Below, one piece after another: positions 8,054 through 16,539 of a DNA stretch of 64,000 bases. Under the pieces are notes generated by a model. That model saw nothing but the letters and a program-made list of their open reading frames with translations. It was not told the origin of the DNA and did no database searches. A program made the position numbers and the translations under genes. Numbering within the stretch: the first letter of the stretch is position 1; each line of letters begins with the position of its first letter. The stretch spans positions 558,001 through 622,000 of the forward strand of contig NZ_CP034161.1 in NCBI RefSeq assembly GCF_003860525.1. Reading direction: 5' to 3'. This DNA is from Epilithonimonas vandammei (GTDB taxonomy: Bacteria; Bacteroidota; Bacteroidia; Flavobacteriales; Weeksellaceae).

Positions 8054-8084
8054 AAACTGCAAACACAAAAAAGTGCTGCAGTTT
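8054..8084. other. Hairpin after the SpoU methylase gene
   Basis: AAACTGCA (8054-8061) and TGCAGTTT (8077-8084) form a perfect 8-bp stem three bases after the stop codon. On + no T run follows; on - the hairpin is followed by a T-rich stretch. It may end the bestrophin/SpoU transcript poorly or be an antisense terminator. Confidence 0.4.
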
Positions 8085-8152
8085 GAAATAAATCTAATAA
8101 AAAGTAAAAATGAAAGGCGACAAAGATATATTTTTAGATAAATACAAAGCAA

Positions 8153-8160
8153 TACTTTTG
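8153..8160 (+). promoter_or_regulatory. Candidate promoter of the CBS-domain gene, -7 box
   Basis: TACTTTTG matches TAnnTTTG exactly, 62 bases before the ATG at 8223. A second, weaker candidate (TTTG, 17 bases, TAAATTAG) lies closer to the gene. Confidence 0.35.
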
Positions 8161-8222
8161 TTAAAAAATTCTAAAAATTTTTAAAACGCTTTGTCGCAAA
8201 GGATTTTTTGTAAATTAGCATA

Positions 8223-8876
8223 ATGTTTATAAAAGACTATATTTCCAAAGACTATCCCGCTTTTGGCGTTAGGGATTCTATAGAAGAGGCTTCTGAGGTG
8301 GCTAAGGAATTTGGATATTCCCATGTTTTTATTGTGAACAAGGGCATTTTTCTTGGTGGATTGAGTCAACCATTTTTGGAAGATAGTCCGGAAGGCAATC
8401 TGGATTCGCTTAACATCCATTACGAGCGTTTTGCAATTATGGAAGACAGCAGTTTGTTGGATAGCATCAAACTTTTCCACACCTTCAATGCGAATGTAGT
8501 TGCTGTGATTTCCAAAGAGGAAAAATATTTGGGTTATATTTCTTGTGACGATATTTTCAATGAGTTTTCCAAATATCCTTTATTTTCGGAGAATGGAGCG
8601 ATTTTGACGATTCAAACAACGGGATTGCATTATTCTATGACCGAAATTTCTCAGATTGTAGAAAGTAATAATGGCAAAATCTATGGAACTTTCATCAATG
8701 CCATAAAAGATGACAGTGTGGAAATAACCCTCAAAATCAGCAATGAAAATTTAAGTTCTATCGATGAGACTTTTGAACGTTACGGTTATGTGGTGGTGCA
8801 TAAACATTATGATGACGAGAAAGAAGAACTGTTGAAAGACCGTTTTGGGTTTTTTCAGAAATTTTTAGAAATATAA
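8223..8876 (+). CDS. CBS-domain protein
   Basis: A 217-residue cytoplasmic protein. Residues 1 to about 125 hold a CBS pair (SIEEASEVAKEFGYSHVFIVNKGIFLGGLS; DSIKLFHTFNANVVAVISKEEKYLGYISCDDI), a module that usually binds adenine nucleotides. The C-terminal half (about 130-200; ILTIQTTGLHYSMTEISQIVESNNGKIYG) looks like an ACT-type small-molecule domain. It ends three bases before nadK, so the two are surely co-transcribed; a regulatory link to NAD or adenylate metabolism is plausible but unproven. Confidence 0.82.
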   Translation: MFIKDYISKDYPAFGVRDSIEEASEVAKEFGYSHVFIVNKGIFLGGLSQPFLEDSPEGNLDSLNIHYERFAIMEDSSLLDSIKLFHTFNANVVAVISKEEKYLGYISCDDIFNEFSKYPLFSENGAILTIQTTGLHYSMTEISQIVESNNGKIYGTFINAIKDDSVEITLKISNENLSSIDETFERYGYVVVHKHYDDEKEELLKDRFGFFQKFLEI

Positions 8877-8879
8877 TTG

Positions 8880-9752
8880 ATGAAGGCAGCTATCTATTCT
8901 CAAAAAAAAGACCTCGATACGTTTTTGTATCTCAACCGATTCATCTCCGAATTGGCGCTGCGAGAAGTAGCAGTTGTTCTCCACTCAGAAATGGCGGAGA
9001 ATCTGAATTTTTCCAAAGAATTTGATACATTTTCCGGAAAAGAAGAACTTAAAAGTAAAAATGTGACCATCGTCTTCAGTTTCGGAGGTGATGGAACGAT
9101 TCTGAATGCGCTGACCTTTATTCAAGACCTTGAGATTCCGATTATTGGTGTCAATACAGGACGACTAGGATTCTTAGCGAATTTCCGAAAAGACCAGATT
9201 TTTGATGAATTAGATTCGATTATTCTTGATAAAAACTATAATATCAGCGAACGTTCCGTCATAAAAATTACAACAGACGATAATTCTCAAATTGATTTTC
9301 CTTTTGCCTTAAATGATGTCAGCCTTTCCAGAAAAGAAACAACCTCGATGATTACTGTGGAATCTTACATCAATGAAGAATTCCTAAATGTTTTTTGGGG
9401 CGATGGATTGATTGTTTCCACACCTACTGGTTCAACTGCTTATTCATTAAGTTGTGGCGGACCGATTATTTCTCCTTCCAATGATAATTTCGTCATTACA
9501 CCCATTGCGCCTCATAATCTGAATGTCCGTCCACTCATCGTAAAGGATGATTCGAAGATAAAACTAACGGTCAAAAGCCGTGTTCCACAATATACTTTGG
9601 CTTTGGATTCAAGACTTTATCACGTAGAGGTCGGCAACGAAATATTGATTGAGAAAGCCGAATTTTCCTTGTTTCTCATCAAACCAAAAAATTTCAGTTT
9701 CTACGAAACGATTCGTCAGAAATTGCTTTGGGGGAATGATAAGCGTAATTAA
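8880..9752 (+). CDS. nadK: NAD kinase
   Basis: NadK phosphorylates NAD to NADP using ATP or polyphosphate. The 290-residue protein contains the GGDG motif (FSFGGDGTILNAL), PIIGVNTGRLGFLANF, the NE/D-like segment FALNDVSLSR and TPTGSTAYSLSCGGPI, all diagnostic of the family. I use the ATG at 8880; an adjacent in-frame TTG at 8877 is less likely. It is the second gene after the CBS-domain gene and is only three bases from it. Confidence 0.95.
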   Translation: MKAAIYSQKKDLDTFLYLNRFISELALREVAVVLHSEMAENLNFSKEFDTFSGKEELKSKNVTIVFSFGGDGTILNALTFIQDLEIPIIGVNTGRLGFLANFRKDQIFDELDSIILDKNYNISERSVIKITTDDNSQIDFPFALNDVSLSRKETTSMITVESYINEEFLNVFWGDGLIVSTPTGSTAYSLSCGGPIISPSNDNFVITPIAPHNLNVRPLIVKDDSKIKLTVKSRVPQYTLALDSRLYHVEVGNEILIEKAEFSLFLIKPKNFSFYETIRQKLLWGNDKRN

Positions 9753-9857
9753 AAACAAAAAATATTATCTATAACATAGGATTTGTAAAAATGAAATTCG
9801 AATTATTAATAATTTCGTAAGTTTACAGTCCAAAAAATCTTAAAAAATATAATAAAA

Positions 9858-10925
9858 ATGAGCAGAAAATTTCCGGCAGGAGTTGCCACTGGTTCTTTAG
9901 TAACAGAGATATTTGATTATGCCAAAGAGAAGCAATTTGCACTTCCGGCAGCTAATGTGATTGGTTCTAGTAATATCAACGCAACGTTAGAAACTGCGGC
10001 AAAACTTAATGCTCCTGTAATTATCCAGTTTTCAAACGGAGGTTCTATCTTCAATGCTGGAAAAGGATTGAGTAACGATGGTCAAAAAGCAGCAATTCTA
10101 GGAGCTGTTGCTGGTGCAAAACATATCCACACTTTGGCAGAAGCTTATGGAGCTACTGTTATCCTTCACACTGACCATTGTGCTAAGAAATTATTACCTT
10201 GGGTTGATGGACTTTTGGATGCAAGTGAAGAATTTTACAAGCAAAACGGAAAGTCTCTTTACTCTTCTCATATGTTAGATTTCTCAGAAGAACCAATTGA
10301 AGAAAACCTAGAAGTTTCCGCAAAATACTTCGAGAGAATGAACAAAATGGGAATGACTCTTGAAATCGAATTAGGAGTTACCGGAGGTGAAGAAGATGGT
10401 GTTGACAATTCTGATGTGGACAGCTCCAAACTTTACACTCAGCCAGAAGAAGTAGCATACGCTTACGAAATCCTTAAGAAAGTTTCTGACAACTTCACAA
10501 TTGCAGCGGCTTTCGGAAACGTACACGGTGTTTACAAACCAGGAAATGTAAAATTGACTCCAAAAATTCTTGACAATTCTCAGAAATTTGTTCAGCAAAA
10601 ATTCGGAACGGGAGACAAGCCTGTGAATTTCGTATTCCACGGTGGATCAGGTTCTACGTTGATGGAAATCCGCGAAGCTATCAGTTACGGTGTTGTAAAA
10701 ATGAACATCGATACAGATTTACAATTCGGTTACACAGAAGGAATCAGAGATTATATGACAGAACATATTGAATATCTGAGACATCAAATCGGAAATCCAA
10801 CTGGCGCAGATGCTCCAAACAAGAAATTCTACGACCCGAGAGTCTGGGTAAGAAAAGGAGAAGAAACGTTTATCAAGAGATTGACTCAGGCTTTCGAAGA
10901 CCTGAACAATATCAATACACTTTAA
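9858..10925 (+). CDS. fbaA: Class II fructose-bisphosphate aldolase
   Basis: A zinc-dependent glycolytic and gluconeogenic aldolase (fructose-1,6-bisphosphate to DHAP plus glyceraldehyde-3-phosphate), 355 residues. The metal and catalytic motifs are present: HTDHCAKK, the YSSHMLDFSEEP segment, GVTGGEEDGVDN, FGNVHGVYKPGN, FHGGSGST and the MNIDTDLQ phosphate loop. The length and motifs match the long E. coli FbaA type. A near-consensus -7 box (TAAGTTTA, 9818-9825) precedes it. Codon use looks biased, as expected for a highly expressed gene. Confidence 0.95.
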   Translation: MSRKFPAGVATGSLVTEIFDYAKEKQFALPAANVIGSSNINATLETAAKLNAPVIIQFSNGGSIFNAGKGLSNDGQKAAILGAVAGAKHIHTLAEAYGATVILHTDHCAKKLLPWVDGLLDASEEFYKQNGKSLYSSHMLDFSEEPIEENLEVSAKYFERMNKMGMTLEIELGVTGGEEDGVDNSDVDSSKLYTQPEEVAYAYEILKKVSDNFTIAAAFGNVHGVYKPGNVKLTPKILDNSQKFVQQKFGTGDKPVNFVFHGGSGSTLMEIREAISYGVVKMNIDTDLQFGYTEGIRDYMTEHIEYLRHQIGNPTGADAPNKKFYDPRVWVRKGEETFIKRLTQAFEDLNNINTL

Positions 10926-10937
10926 TTAAATTATAAA

Positions 10938-10990
10938 TTTTAGATTATAAATTTTAAATGTCGCAGATGCTTAATTTTTATAATCTAAAA
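10938..10990. repeat. Inverted repeat with TCTAAAA tandem units
   Basis: TTTTAGATTATAAA (10938-10951) and TTTATAATCTAAAA (10977-10990) are perfect inverted repeats around a 25-base loop, followed by further TCTAAAA units up to 11005, just before accD. Related TCTAA-rich stretches occur near 12890-12925 and 26620-26640. It may be a weak terminator or a dispersed intergenic repeat. Confidence 0.6.
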
Positions 10991-11012
10991 TCTAAAATCT
11001 AAAATTCTATCA

Positions 11013-11870
11013 ATGGCATTTGATTGGTTTAAAAGAAAAACCCAAAACATTACCACTTCTACAGAGGACAAAAAAGATGTTCCAAAAGGACTTTGGCACA
11101 AAACACCTACTGGAAAAATCATAGAAGCTGAAGAACTTAAAGCTAATAATTTTGTGTCCCCTGAAGATGGTTTCCACGTAAGAATCGGAAGTAGAGAATA
11201 TTTCGATATGCTTTTTGACGATCACAAATTCAAGGAATTGGATGCGGATGTGGAAAGTGTTGATATTCTTAAGTTCAAGGATACAAAATCTTATACAGAC
11301 CGTCTGAAAGAAGTAAAATCAAAAACAAAACTGACAGACTCTATTAGAAATGCAACCGGAAAAGTAAACGGTGTAGAAATGGTCGTTTCTTGTATGGATT
11401 TTGCTTTTATTGGAGGTTCTTTGGGCTCGGTAATGGGAGAAAAAATCAGACGGGCCATCGATTATGCTATCAAACATCAATTGCCTTATATGATTATCTG
11501 CCAATCTGGTGGAGCGAGAATGCAGGAAGCGGCATATTCATTAATGCAATTGGCAAAAGTTCAAGCTAAGTTGGTTCAGCTGTCTGATGCCGGATTGCCT
11601 TACATTGCTTATTTGACAGACCCAACTTTTGGTGGAATCACGGCTTCTTTTGCAATGACTGCTGATGTAATTATTGCGGAACCAAGCGCCTTGATTGGAT
11701 TTGCAGGACCTAGAGTTATCCGTGAAACAATTGGTAAAGATTTGCCAGAAGGTTTCCAAACATCAGAATTTTTGCAGGAAAAAGGTTTTGTTGATTTCAT
11801 TGTGAAAAGGACAGAAATCAAAGAGTCGATTTCAAGAATAGTAAAATTATTGGTACACGAGTATCATTAA
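11013..11870 (+). CDS. accD: Acetyl-CoA carboxylase carboxyltransferase subunit beta
   Basis: AccD with AccA transfers the carboxyl group from carboxybiotin to acetyl-CoA in fatty-acid synthesis. The crotonase-like core is clear: [52 protein letters not shown] and IGFAGPRVI. The 285-residue length is typical. Unusually, the N-terminal zinc ribbon is gone: residues 27-56 ([11 protein letters not shown]...[14 protein letters not shown]) keep the fold context but have no cysteine where the family has CxxC twice. I recall related flavobacterial AccD proteins looking the same, so this is probably lineage-wide. Confidence 0.95.
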   Translation: MAFDWFKRKTQNITTSTEDKKDVPKGLWHKTPTGKIIEAEELKANNFVSPEDGFHVRIGSREYFDMLFDDHKFKELDADVESVDILKFKDTKSYTDRLKEVKSKTKLTDSIRNATGKVNGVEMVVSCMDFAFIGGSLGSVMGEKIRRAIDYAIKHQLPYMIICQSGGARMQEAAYSLMQLAKVQAKLVQLSDAGLPYIAYLTDPTFGGITASFAMTADVIIAEPSALIGFAGPRVIRETIGKDLPEGFQTSEFLQEKGFVDFIVKRTEIKESISRIVKLLVHEYH

Positions 11871-11894
11871 TTAAATTTAAATACAAAATTCGCT

Positions 11895-11919
11895 CTCTCA
11901 AATTTGGGAGAGTTTTTTA
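11895..11919 (+). terminator. accD terminator
   Basis: CTCTC, loop AAATTTGG, GAGAG, then TTTTTT. It ends only a few bases before the ATG of the next gene at 11923. Confidence 0.7.
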
Positions 11920-11922
11920 TTG

Positions 11923-12432
11923 ATGAGATTTATAGGTATATTTTTCAGAACGCTCAAATCATTAACCTTTGGAAAACTGTTTAAAGTTTTTTCTATTGGA
12001 TTGATGCATCCCTTGTTCGCTATTTTATACACTTACGCAAGCTTCAAAGCCTATGCTAAAGCAAAAGAGTTATATCCTAAAACCAATTCTAATAATGGCA
12101 AAGGAAATGCCTTCCGACACGCATATTGGTGTTGTCTTATTATGATGTATTTCTGCAAGGTTTCTTCTCCGGAAAAATCACTCAAATGGTGCAAAAAACT
12201 GACAGATATGCACGAAGACCTTTTTCCCAACAAACCTTTGGAAACTAAAATGGATTTGCATAATAACAGAGTCGGAATGGACTATTTTATGAGTTTGGTT
12301 CCAGGAATACACCGCCAGTTTTTTGAAAGCAGTTTTTTTATTGAGGAATTACAGAAGAGGACGGAAAATGCGGTTCTTATAAGGTCTGTGGATGAGGAAG
12401 TGGATGAAAATCAATTGATATATCTGGAATAA
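11923..12432 (+). CDS. DUF6973-like hypothetical protein
   Basis: A 169-residue protein with a hydrophobic N-terminal region (residues about 1-45, one or two membrane segments). The core GKGNAFRHAYWCCLIMMYF followed by DLHNNRVGMDYFM matches the histidine- and asparagine-rich pattern of DUF6973 proteins (NAFRHA...HN..G). The function of that family is not known to me. The ATG at 11923 is used; an in-frame TTG at 11920 sits against the accD terminator. The terminator position implies either readthrough or an unseen promoter. Confidence 0.65.
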   Translation: MRFIGIFFRTLKSLTFGKLFKVFSIGLMHPLFAILYTYASFKAYAKAKELYPKTNSNNGKGNAFRHAYWCCLIMMYFCKVSSPEKSLKWCKKLTDMHEDLFPNKPLETKMDLHNNRVGMDYFMSLVPGIHRQFFESSFFIEELQKRTENAVLIRSVDEEVDENQLIYLE

Positions 12433-12485
12433 AAATTGACAAACCAAATGATTGGTCAATTAAAATTAGATATAGAATAGAAATT

Positions 12486-12890
12486 TTACCACGCCTTCAC
12501 AGCACCTCCTTTGAAAGTTTGTTTTGCGGCAGATTCTACTTCCGGAGATTGGTATGCTTGGACAAATTTTTTCACTTTTTCATCATTCTTATTATCTTCT
12601 CTGGAAACAATTAGATTAGCGTAAGGTGAATCTTTATCTTCAGAAAACAAGCCTTCTTTTTCAGGGTCGAGACCAGCCTGAGCAGCAAAATTATTATTGA
12701 TAATGGCCAAAACCACTTCTTTATCTTCTAAAACTCTTGGGATTTGTGGCGCTTCCAATTCAAGGATTTTAAGGTTTGTTGATTTGGGCAGCTTTATCCG
12801 CGCTCCGTTCCCGCTATTTTTTTTGCCAAGCTTTTGCAAGACAAAAAAATGAGCTCCACTCAGCTCGGGCTGCATCTCCACTGTTCTCAT
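12486..12890 (-). pseudogene. metQ remnant (methionine ABC transporter lipoprotein, C-terminus)
   Basis: From about residue 39 on (12776 down to 12486) the frame reads LKILELEAPQIPRVLEDKE, AIINNNFAAQAGLDPEKEGL and SPYANLIVSREDN, a good match in pattern to the C-terminal third of MetQ/NlpA substrate-binding lipoproteins. The N-terminal two thirds, signal peptide and lipobox are missing; residues 1-38 are unrelated. No metN or metI is nearby. This is a broken gene; the 134-codon frame is unlikely to make a functional protein. Confidence 0.75.
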
Positions 12891-12968
12891 CTAACTTCTA
12901 ATTTCTAAAATCTAACTTCTACAATTGATTTCCTTTTTTCTTACATTTACTGAAATTAATTTCCAAGA

Positions 12969-14369
12969 ATGGTTTTAAGCAGGATTTGGTCAGCCTTTAT
13001 CATCATTGCAATTGCGGTTGCATCTGTCAAATATTTTAGTTCAGAAAATTACAGTCAGATTTTCAACGATATGGTTGTTGGAAAAGGTGGCGACACGATT
13101 CAGATTTCGCAAAAACCTTTGGCTCAGATGTCGACTGAGATTCAGAAAGCGTTATTAACAAATCCAGATTTCGAAGACAGTCATATTCATTACAAAATGG
13201 ATTCTCTTCAAAATGTGAAAACCTACAGAGTTGCAGAAACCGACGGTGTGATTGGAACCAGCGAAACAGCGGTCAACATCTGCCTGAAATTGATTGGAAT
13301 TATGGCTCTTTTTATGGGTTTTATGAGCATTGCTGAAAAAGCTGGCGGTATAAATTTTCTTAGTCGATTGATTCAGCCATTTTTCTCGAAACTCTTTCCG
13401 GAAATCCCAAAAAATCATCCGTCATTCGGACATATGATGCTGAATTTCAGCGCCAATCTTCTCGGTCTCGACAACGCTGCAACACCTTTTGGACTCAAAG
13501 CCATGGAAAGTCTCCAAACCCTGAATCCTGATAAAGACAAAGCGAGTAATGCGCAAATTATGTTCCTCTGTCTTCACGCTAGCGGATTGACATTGATTCC
13601 TGTTTCCATTATTGCGATTCGTTCATCAATGGGTTCTGAAACACCGACAGATATTTTCCTGCCTTGTATGATTGCGACTTTTTGTGCAACAATGGCGGCG
13701 ATGATAATTGTTTCTATCAGACAAAAAATCAATCTTTTTCAGCCGATTGTTTTAGCTTACGTTGGTGGAATTTCGGCGATTATTGCATTATTGGTAATAT
13801 ATCTTGTCCAATTGAATAAAGAAGAATTAGACTCATTCAGTAAAGTGATGAGCAACGGAATTATCCTGTTGATTTTCTTTGCAATAGTTTTAGGCGCAGT
13901 TTATAAAAAAATCAACATTTTCGATGCGTTTATTGACGGTGCAAAAGAAGGATTTACAGTTTGCGTCAAGATTATTCCGTATTTGGTTGGGATGTTGATT
14001 GCGATTTCGTTACTTAGAACAAGTGGCGTTTTTGATGTGATTATAGACGGAATGAAATGGATTGCGAGTGCATCACATCTCGATACAAGATTCGTGGACG
14101 GATTACCGACAGCTTTGATAAAACCATTATCAGGTTCCGGAGCTCGCGGAATGATGGTGGACACAATGAAAACTTTTGGAGCTGATAGTTTTCCGGGAAA
14201 ATTATCCGCAATTCTGCAAGGAAGTTCTGATACGACGTTCTATGTCATCGCCGTATATTTCGGTTCGGTTGGAATTAAGAATACAAGATATACAGTTGGT
14301 TCGATGCTTTTGGCAGATTTGGTTGGCGTGATTACTGCGATTGTTTTGGCTTATTTGTTTTTTGGATAA
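12969..14369 (+). CDS. SpmA-SpmB fusion, nucleoside-recognition (Gate) membrane protein
   Basis: A 466-residue polytopic membrane protein. The first half (about 85-250) is SpmA-like, with NFSANLLGLDNAATPFGLKAME, and the second half (about 290-466) is SpmB-like, with SGSGARGMMVDTMKTFG and LQGSSDTTFYVIAVYFGSVG. In Bacillus these are two proteins implicated in spore core dehydration; fused versions occur in non-sporulating bacteria, where the transported molecule is unknown. Residues about 30-85 form a non-membrane insert. The gene stands alone between the metQ remnant and a repeat element. Confidence 0.85.
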   Translation: MVLSRIWSAFIIIAIAVASVKYFSSENYSQIFNDMVVGKGGDTIQISQKPLAQMSTEIQKALLTNPDFEDSHIHYKMDSLQNVKTYRVAETDGVIGTSETAVNICLKLIGIMALFMGFMSIAEKAGGINFLSRLIQPFFSKLFPEIPKNHPSFGHMMLNFSANLLGLDNAATPFGLKAMESLQTLNPDKDKASNAQIMFLCLHASGLTLIPVSIIAIRSSMGSETPTDIFLPCMIATFCATMAAMIIVSIRQKINLFQPIVLAYVGGISAIIALLVIYLVQLNKEELDSFSKVMSNGIILLIFFAIVLGAVYKKINIFDAFIDGAKEGFTVCVKIIPYLVGMLIAISLLRTSGVFDVIIDGMKWIASASHLDTRFVDGLPTALIKPLSGSGARGMMVDTMKTFGADSFPGKLSAILQGSSDTTFYVIAVYFGSVGIKNTRYTVGSMLLADLVGVITAIVLAYLFFG

Positions 14370-14405
14370 TAATTTGCCAATCTAAGAAGGTGTAAAAAAA
14401 ACTTT

Positions 14406-14542
14406 AAACCACAAAAGTCACATAAGAAAATCGAAAAAAACTGTTAAAAAAGAGACAAAAAGCTAAGGTTTTTAAACCAGATTTCTTTTTTGAACTTTTA
14501 TTAAACTAAAAAAAGTAACAGCTTTTGTTACTTTTGTGGTTT
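14406..14542. repeat. MITE-like element with 21-base inverted ends
   Basis: The left end (14406-14426, AAACCACAAAAGTCACA then TAAG) and the reverse complement of the right end (14522-14542) agree at 19 of 21 positions. The 137-bp interior is AT-rich and non-coding. A nested hairpin at the right (AAAAGTAACA/TGTTACTTTT) contains a perfect -7 box TACTTTTG at 14529-14536, 56 bases before the next gene. The ends resemble the ACCACA-type ends in the spacer at 29.5 kb. Confidence 0.6.
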
Positions 14543-14591
14543 CAATGAAAATTTGAACAGACTCTAAATCCGAACAATTAAAACCTAATCA

Positions 14592-14984
14592 ATGATCCAA
14601 GATAAAGACTTTACACTTCGATTAATTCGGCAATTAACACAAGCTTTAGAAAAACTGCTTCTCGGAAAACCTGAAGAAAGTTTGATGCAGAAAGAGTTGG
14701 ATTTTGATTCTTTGATGAAGGATATTTTTAAAATTGATTTTAAAGAATTAGCATTAAAATCAAAAGAAGATATTATTGAACTTGTAAAAGAAAGAGAATC
14801 CAAAGACCACGCAGATTATTATGAGATGTTGGGCAATGTTTTTATGTTCCATTACAGAGCAGAAGAAAAACTTGATTTTGCAGACAAAGCTAAAACTTTT
14901 TACGAACTATATCTGCAGACCAGCGGGATTTTTGCATTGCCAATTATTAACAGAATTAATGAACTAAAATCGGAATTAAAATAA
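14592..14984 (+). CDS. Conserved hypothetical protein (DUF6483-like)
   Basis: A 130-residue, largely alpha-helical cytoplasmic protein beginning MIQDKDFTLRLIRQLTQALEKLLLGK, which resembles the start of DUF6483-type proteins (RMIxQLxxALxxIL). The rest contains helix pairs that could be TPR-like (ADYYEMLGNVFMFHYRAEEKLDFADKAKTFYE). No catalytic motif is seen. The -7 box inside the upstream repeat may drive it. Confidence 0.55.
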   Translation: MIQDKDFTLRLIRQLTQALEKLLLGKPEESLMQKELDFDSLMKDIFKIDFKELALKSKEDIIELVKERESKDHADYYEMLGNVFMFHYRAEEKLDFADKAKTFYELYLQTSGIFALPIINRINELKSELK

Positions 14985-15034
14985 AATAAACTAATGTATT
15001 AGGCAGCTTGGTACAAAATTTAATCTTTTATTTG

Positions 15035-15042
15035 TAATTTTG
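15035..15042 (+). promoter_or_regulatory. Alpha/beta-hydrolase gene promoter, -7 box
   Basis: TAATTTTG, an exact TAnnTTTG match, 21 bases before the ATG at 15064. A TTG lies 24 bases further up, slightly too far to be ideal. Confidence 0.5.
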
Positions 15043-15063
15043 GCGGGCTATCGATAGAGCAAT

Positions 15064-15825
15064 ATGATTTTTAAAACAAAGAAAGACAAAAAGTACACTT
15101 ACCTGGAAGCAGGTGAAGGTCATCCAATGGTGCTTTTGCACGGATTAATGGGGGGGTTGAGCAACTTCGATAAAATGATCAATTTTTTTTCGGACAAAGG
15201 ATATCAGGTCTTTGTGCCGCAGTTGCCTATTTATGATTTGCCCATTCTGCATACCAATCTAACATCTATATCAAAATTTGTTGCCAAATTTATCACAGAC
15301 GTTATTGGAAAACCAGTCACAATTGTTGGGAATTCTATGGGCGGACATATCGGTTTGATTCTGGTAACTTCCCGTCCTGAATTGGTCAGAAATCTTGTGT
15401 TAACAGGAAGCTCCGGCTTGTATGAGAGAACGTTTGGTGACAGTTTCCCCAGAAAAAGTGATAAAGAATATATCAAAAAGAAAACTCAGGATGTTTTTTA
15501 TGATCCTGCTGTGGCTACAGATGAATTGGTAGATGAGGTTTTTGCAGTAGTAAATGACAGAATGAAGGGGATCAAAACGGTGATGCTCGCCAGAAGTGCC
15601 ATCAAACATAATATGTTGAATGATCTTCCGAAAATCACTTGCCCAACGTGCATCATCTGGGGAAAACAAGATAATGTAACACCACCGGAAGTGGCCGAAG
15701 ATATGCACAAATTTATCCCCAATTCCTCACTTTATTGGTTAGACCAATGCGGACATGCGGCTATGATGGAAAAACCGGATGAGTTCAATGAGATTCTTTA
15801 TAGTTGGCTCCAAAAAGTGATGTAA
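15064..15825 (+). CDS. Alpha/beta-hydrolase
   Basis: A 253-residue cytoplasmic alpha/beta-hydrolase fold enzyme. The oxyanion-hole segment VLLHGLMGG, the nucleophile elbow GNSMGG, the acid in IIWGKQDNVTPPEVA and the catalytic histidine in DQCGHAAMMEKPDEF are all present in the right order, so it should be active. The substrate cannot be deduced; the layout resembles MhpC/BioH-type hydrolases. It has its own promoter and a likely terminator before engB. Confidence 0.85.
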   Translation: MIFKTKKDKKYTYLEAGEGHPMVLLHGLMGGLSNFDKMINFFSDKGYQVFVPQLPIYDLPILHTNLTSISKFVAKFITDVIGKPVTIVGNSMGGHIGLILVTSRPELVRNLVLTGSSGLYERTFGDSFPRKSDKEYIKKKTQDVFYDPAVATDELVDEVFAVVNDRMKGIKTVMLARSAIKHNMLNDLPKITCPTCIIWGKQDNVTPPEVAEDMHKFIPNSSLYWLDQCGHAAMMEKPDEFNEILYSWLQKVM

Positions 15826-15848
15826 GTAAAATAAAACAAAATCATTAT

Positions 15849-15903
15849 AAACCATTAAGGATTTGATTTCTAGTAATATAAATTGAGTTTTTAATGGTTT
15901 TTA
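15849..15903 (+). terminator. Possible terminator with long loop
   Basis: AAACCATTAA (15849-15858) and TTAATGGTTT (15891-15900) are perfect inverted repeats with a 32-base loop and two more T residues after. The long loop makes it a weak call. Confidence 0.4.
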
Positions 15904-15915
15904 AATATAAAAATT

Positions 15916-16539
15916 ATGCAAATCAAAACTTCGGAGTTTGTAAAAAGCAGTCAAAAATGGCAAGAATGCCCTGAACCTACACTTCCGGAATATGCTTTCA
16001 TAGGACGTTCTAATGTGGGAAAATCATCTCTCATCAATGCCATGTTGGGAAGAAAAGATCTTGCAAAAACTTCTGGAACGCCTGGAAAAACTCAGCTTAT
16101 CAATCATTTTTTGGTCAATGAAAACTGGTATCTTACGGATTTGCCAGGTTATGGTTATGCAAAAGTTTCAAAAAGTCTGAGGAAAGATTTTGAAAAACTC
16201 ATTACCAATTATATCCTAAACAGGAAAAACCTTGTTAACCTTTTTGTCCTCATAGACATCCGTCATACACCGCAAAAAATTGATATTGAATTCATAGAAT
16301 GGTGTGGCGAAAATGGCATTCCTTTTTCCATCGTTTTTACTAAGCTGGACAAGATGAAGCCAAATGCTGCCAAGGAAAATGTAGAAAAGTACAAAGTAGA
16401 GCTTCTAAAAAGTTGGGATAGTCTTCCGGAAATCTATGTAACGTCTGCGGAAAAAAAGGAAGGAACAGAAGAGATTCTAAACTTCATCAGGACAACCAAT
16501 GATTTTTTAACTAAAAATAAAGTGGACTTCAATGGATAA
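15916..16539 (+). CDS. engB: Ribosome biogenesis GTPase EngB (YsxC/YihA)
   Basis: A 207-residue TRAFAC GTPase needed for 50S ribosome assembly. Motifs: G1 GRSNVGKSS, G2 region TSGTPGKTQLINHF, G3 DLPGYGYA, G4 TKLDK and G5 TSAEKKEG. Family length is about 200 residues, so it is complete. It overlaps the following acetyltransferase gene by eight bases, implying translational coupling. Confidence 0.95.
   Translation: MQIKTSEFVKSSQKWQECPEPTLPEYAFIGRSNVGKSSLINAMLGRKDLAKTSGTPGKTQLINHFLVNENWYLTDLPGYGYAKVSKSLRKDFEKLITNYILNRKNLVNLFVLIDIRHTPQKIDIEFIEWCGENGIPFSIVFTKLDKMKPNAAKENVEKYKVELLKSWDSLPEIYVTSAEKKEGTEEILNFIRTTNDFLTKNKVDFNG

Noticed and set aside
8110..8184. 24-codon ORF upstream of the CBS-domain gene
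   Set aside because: It overlaps a perfect -7 box and shows no family pattern; chance ORF is more likely.
10980..11007. Tandem TCTAAAA units as a CRISPR-like array
   Set aside because: Units are 7-8 bases without spacers; no cas genes in the window.
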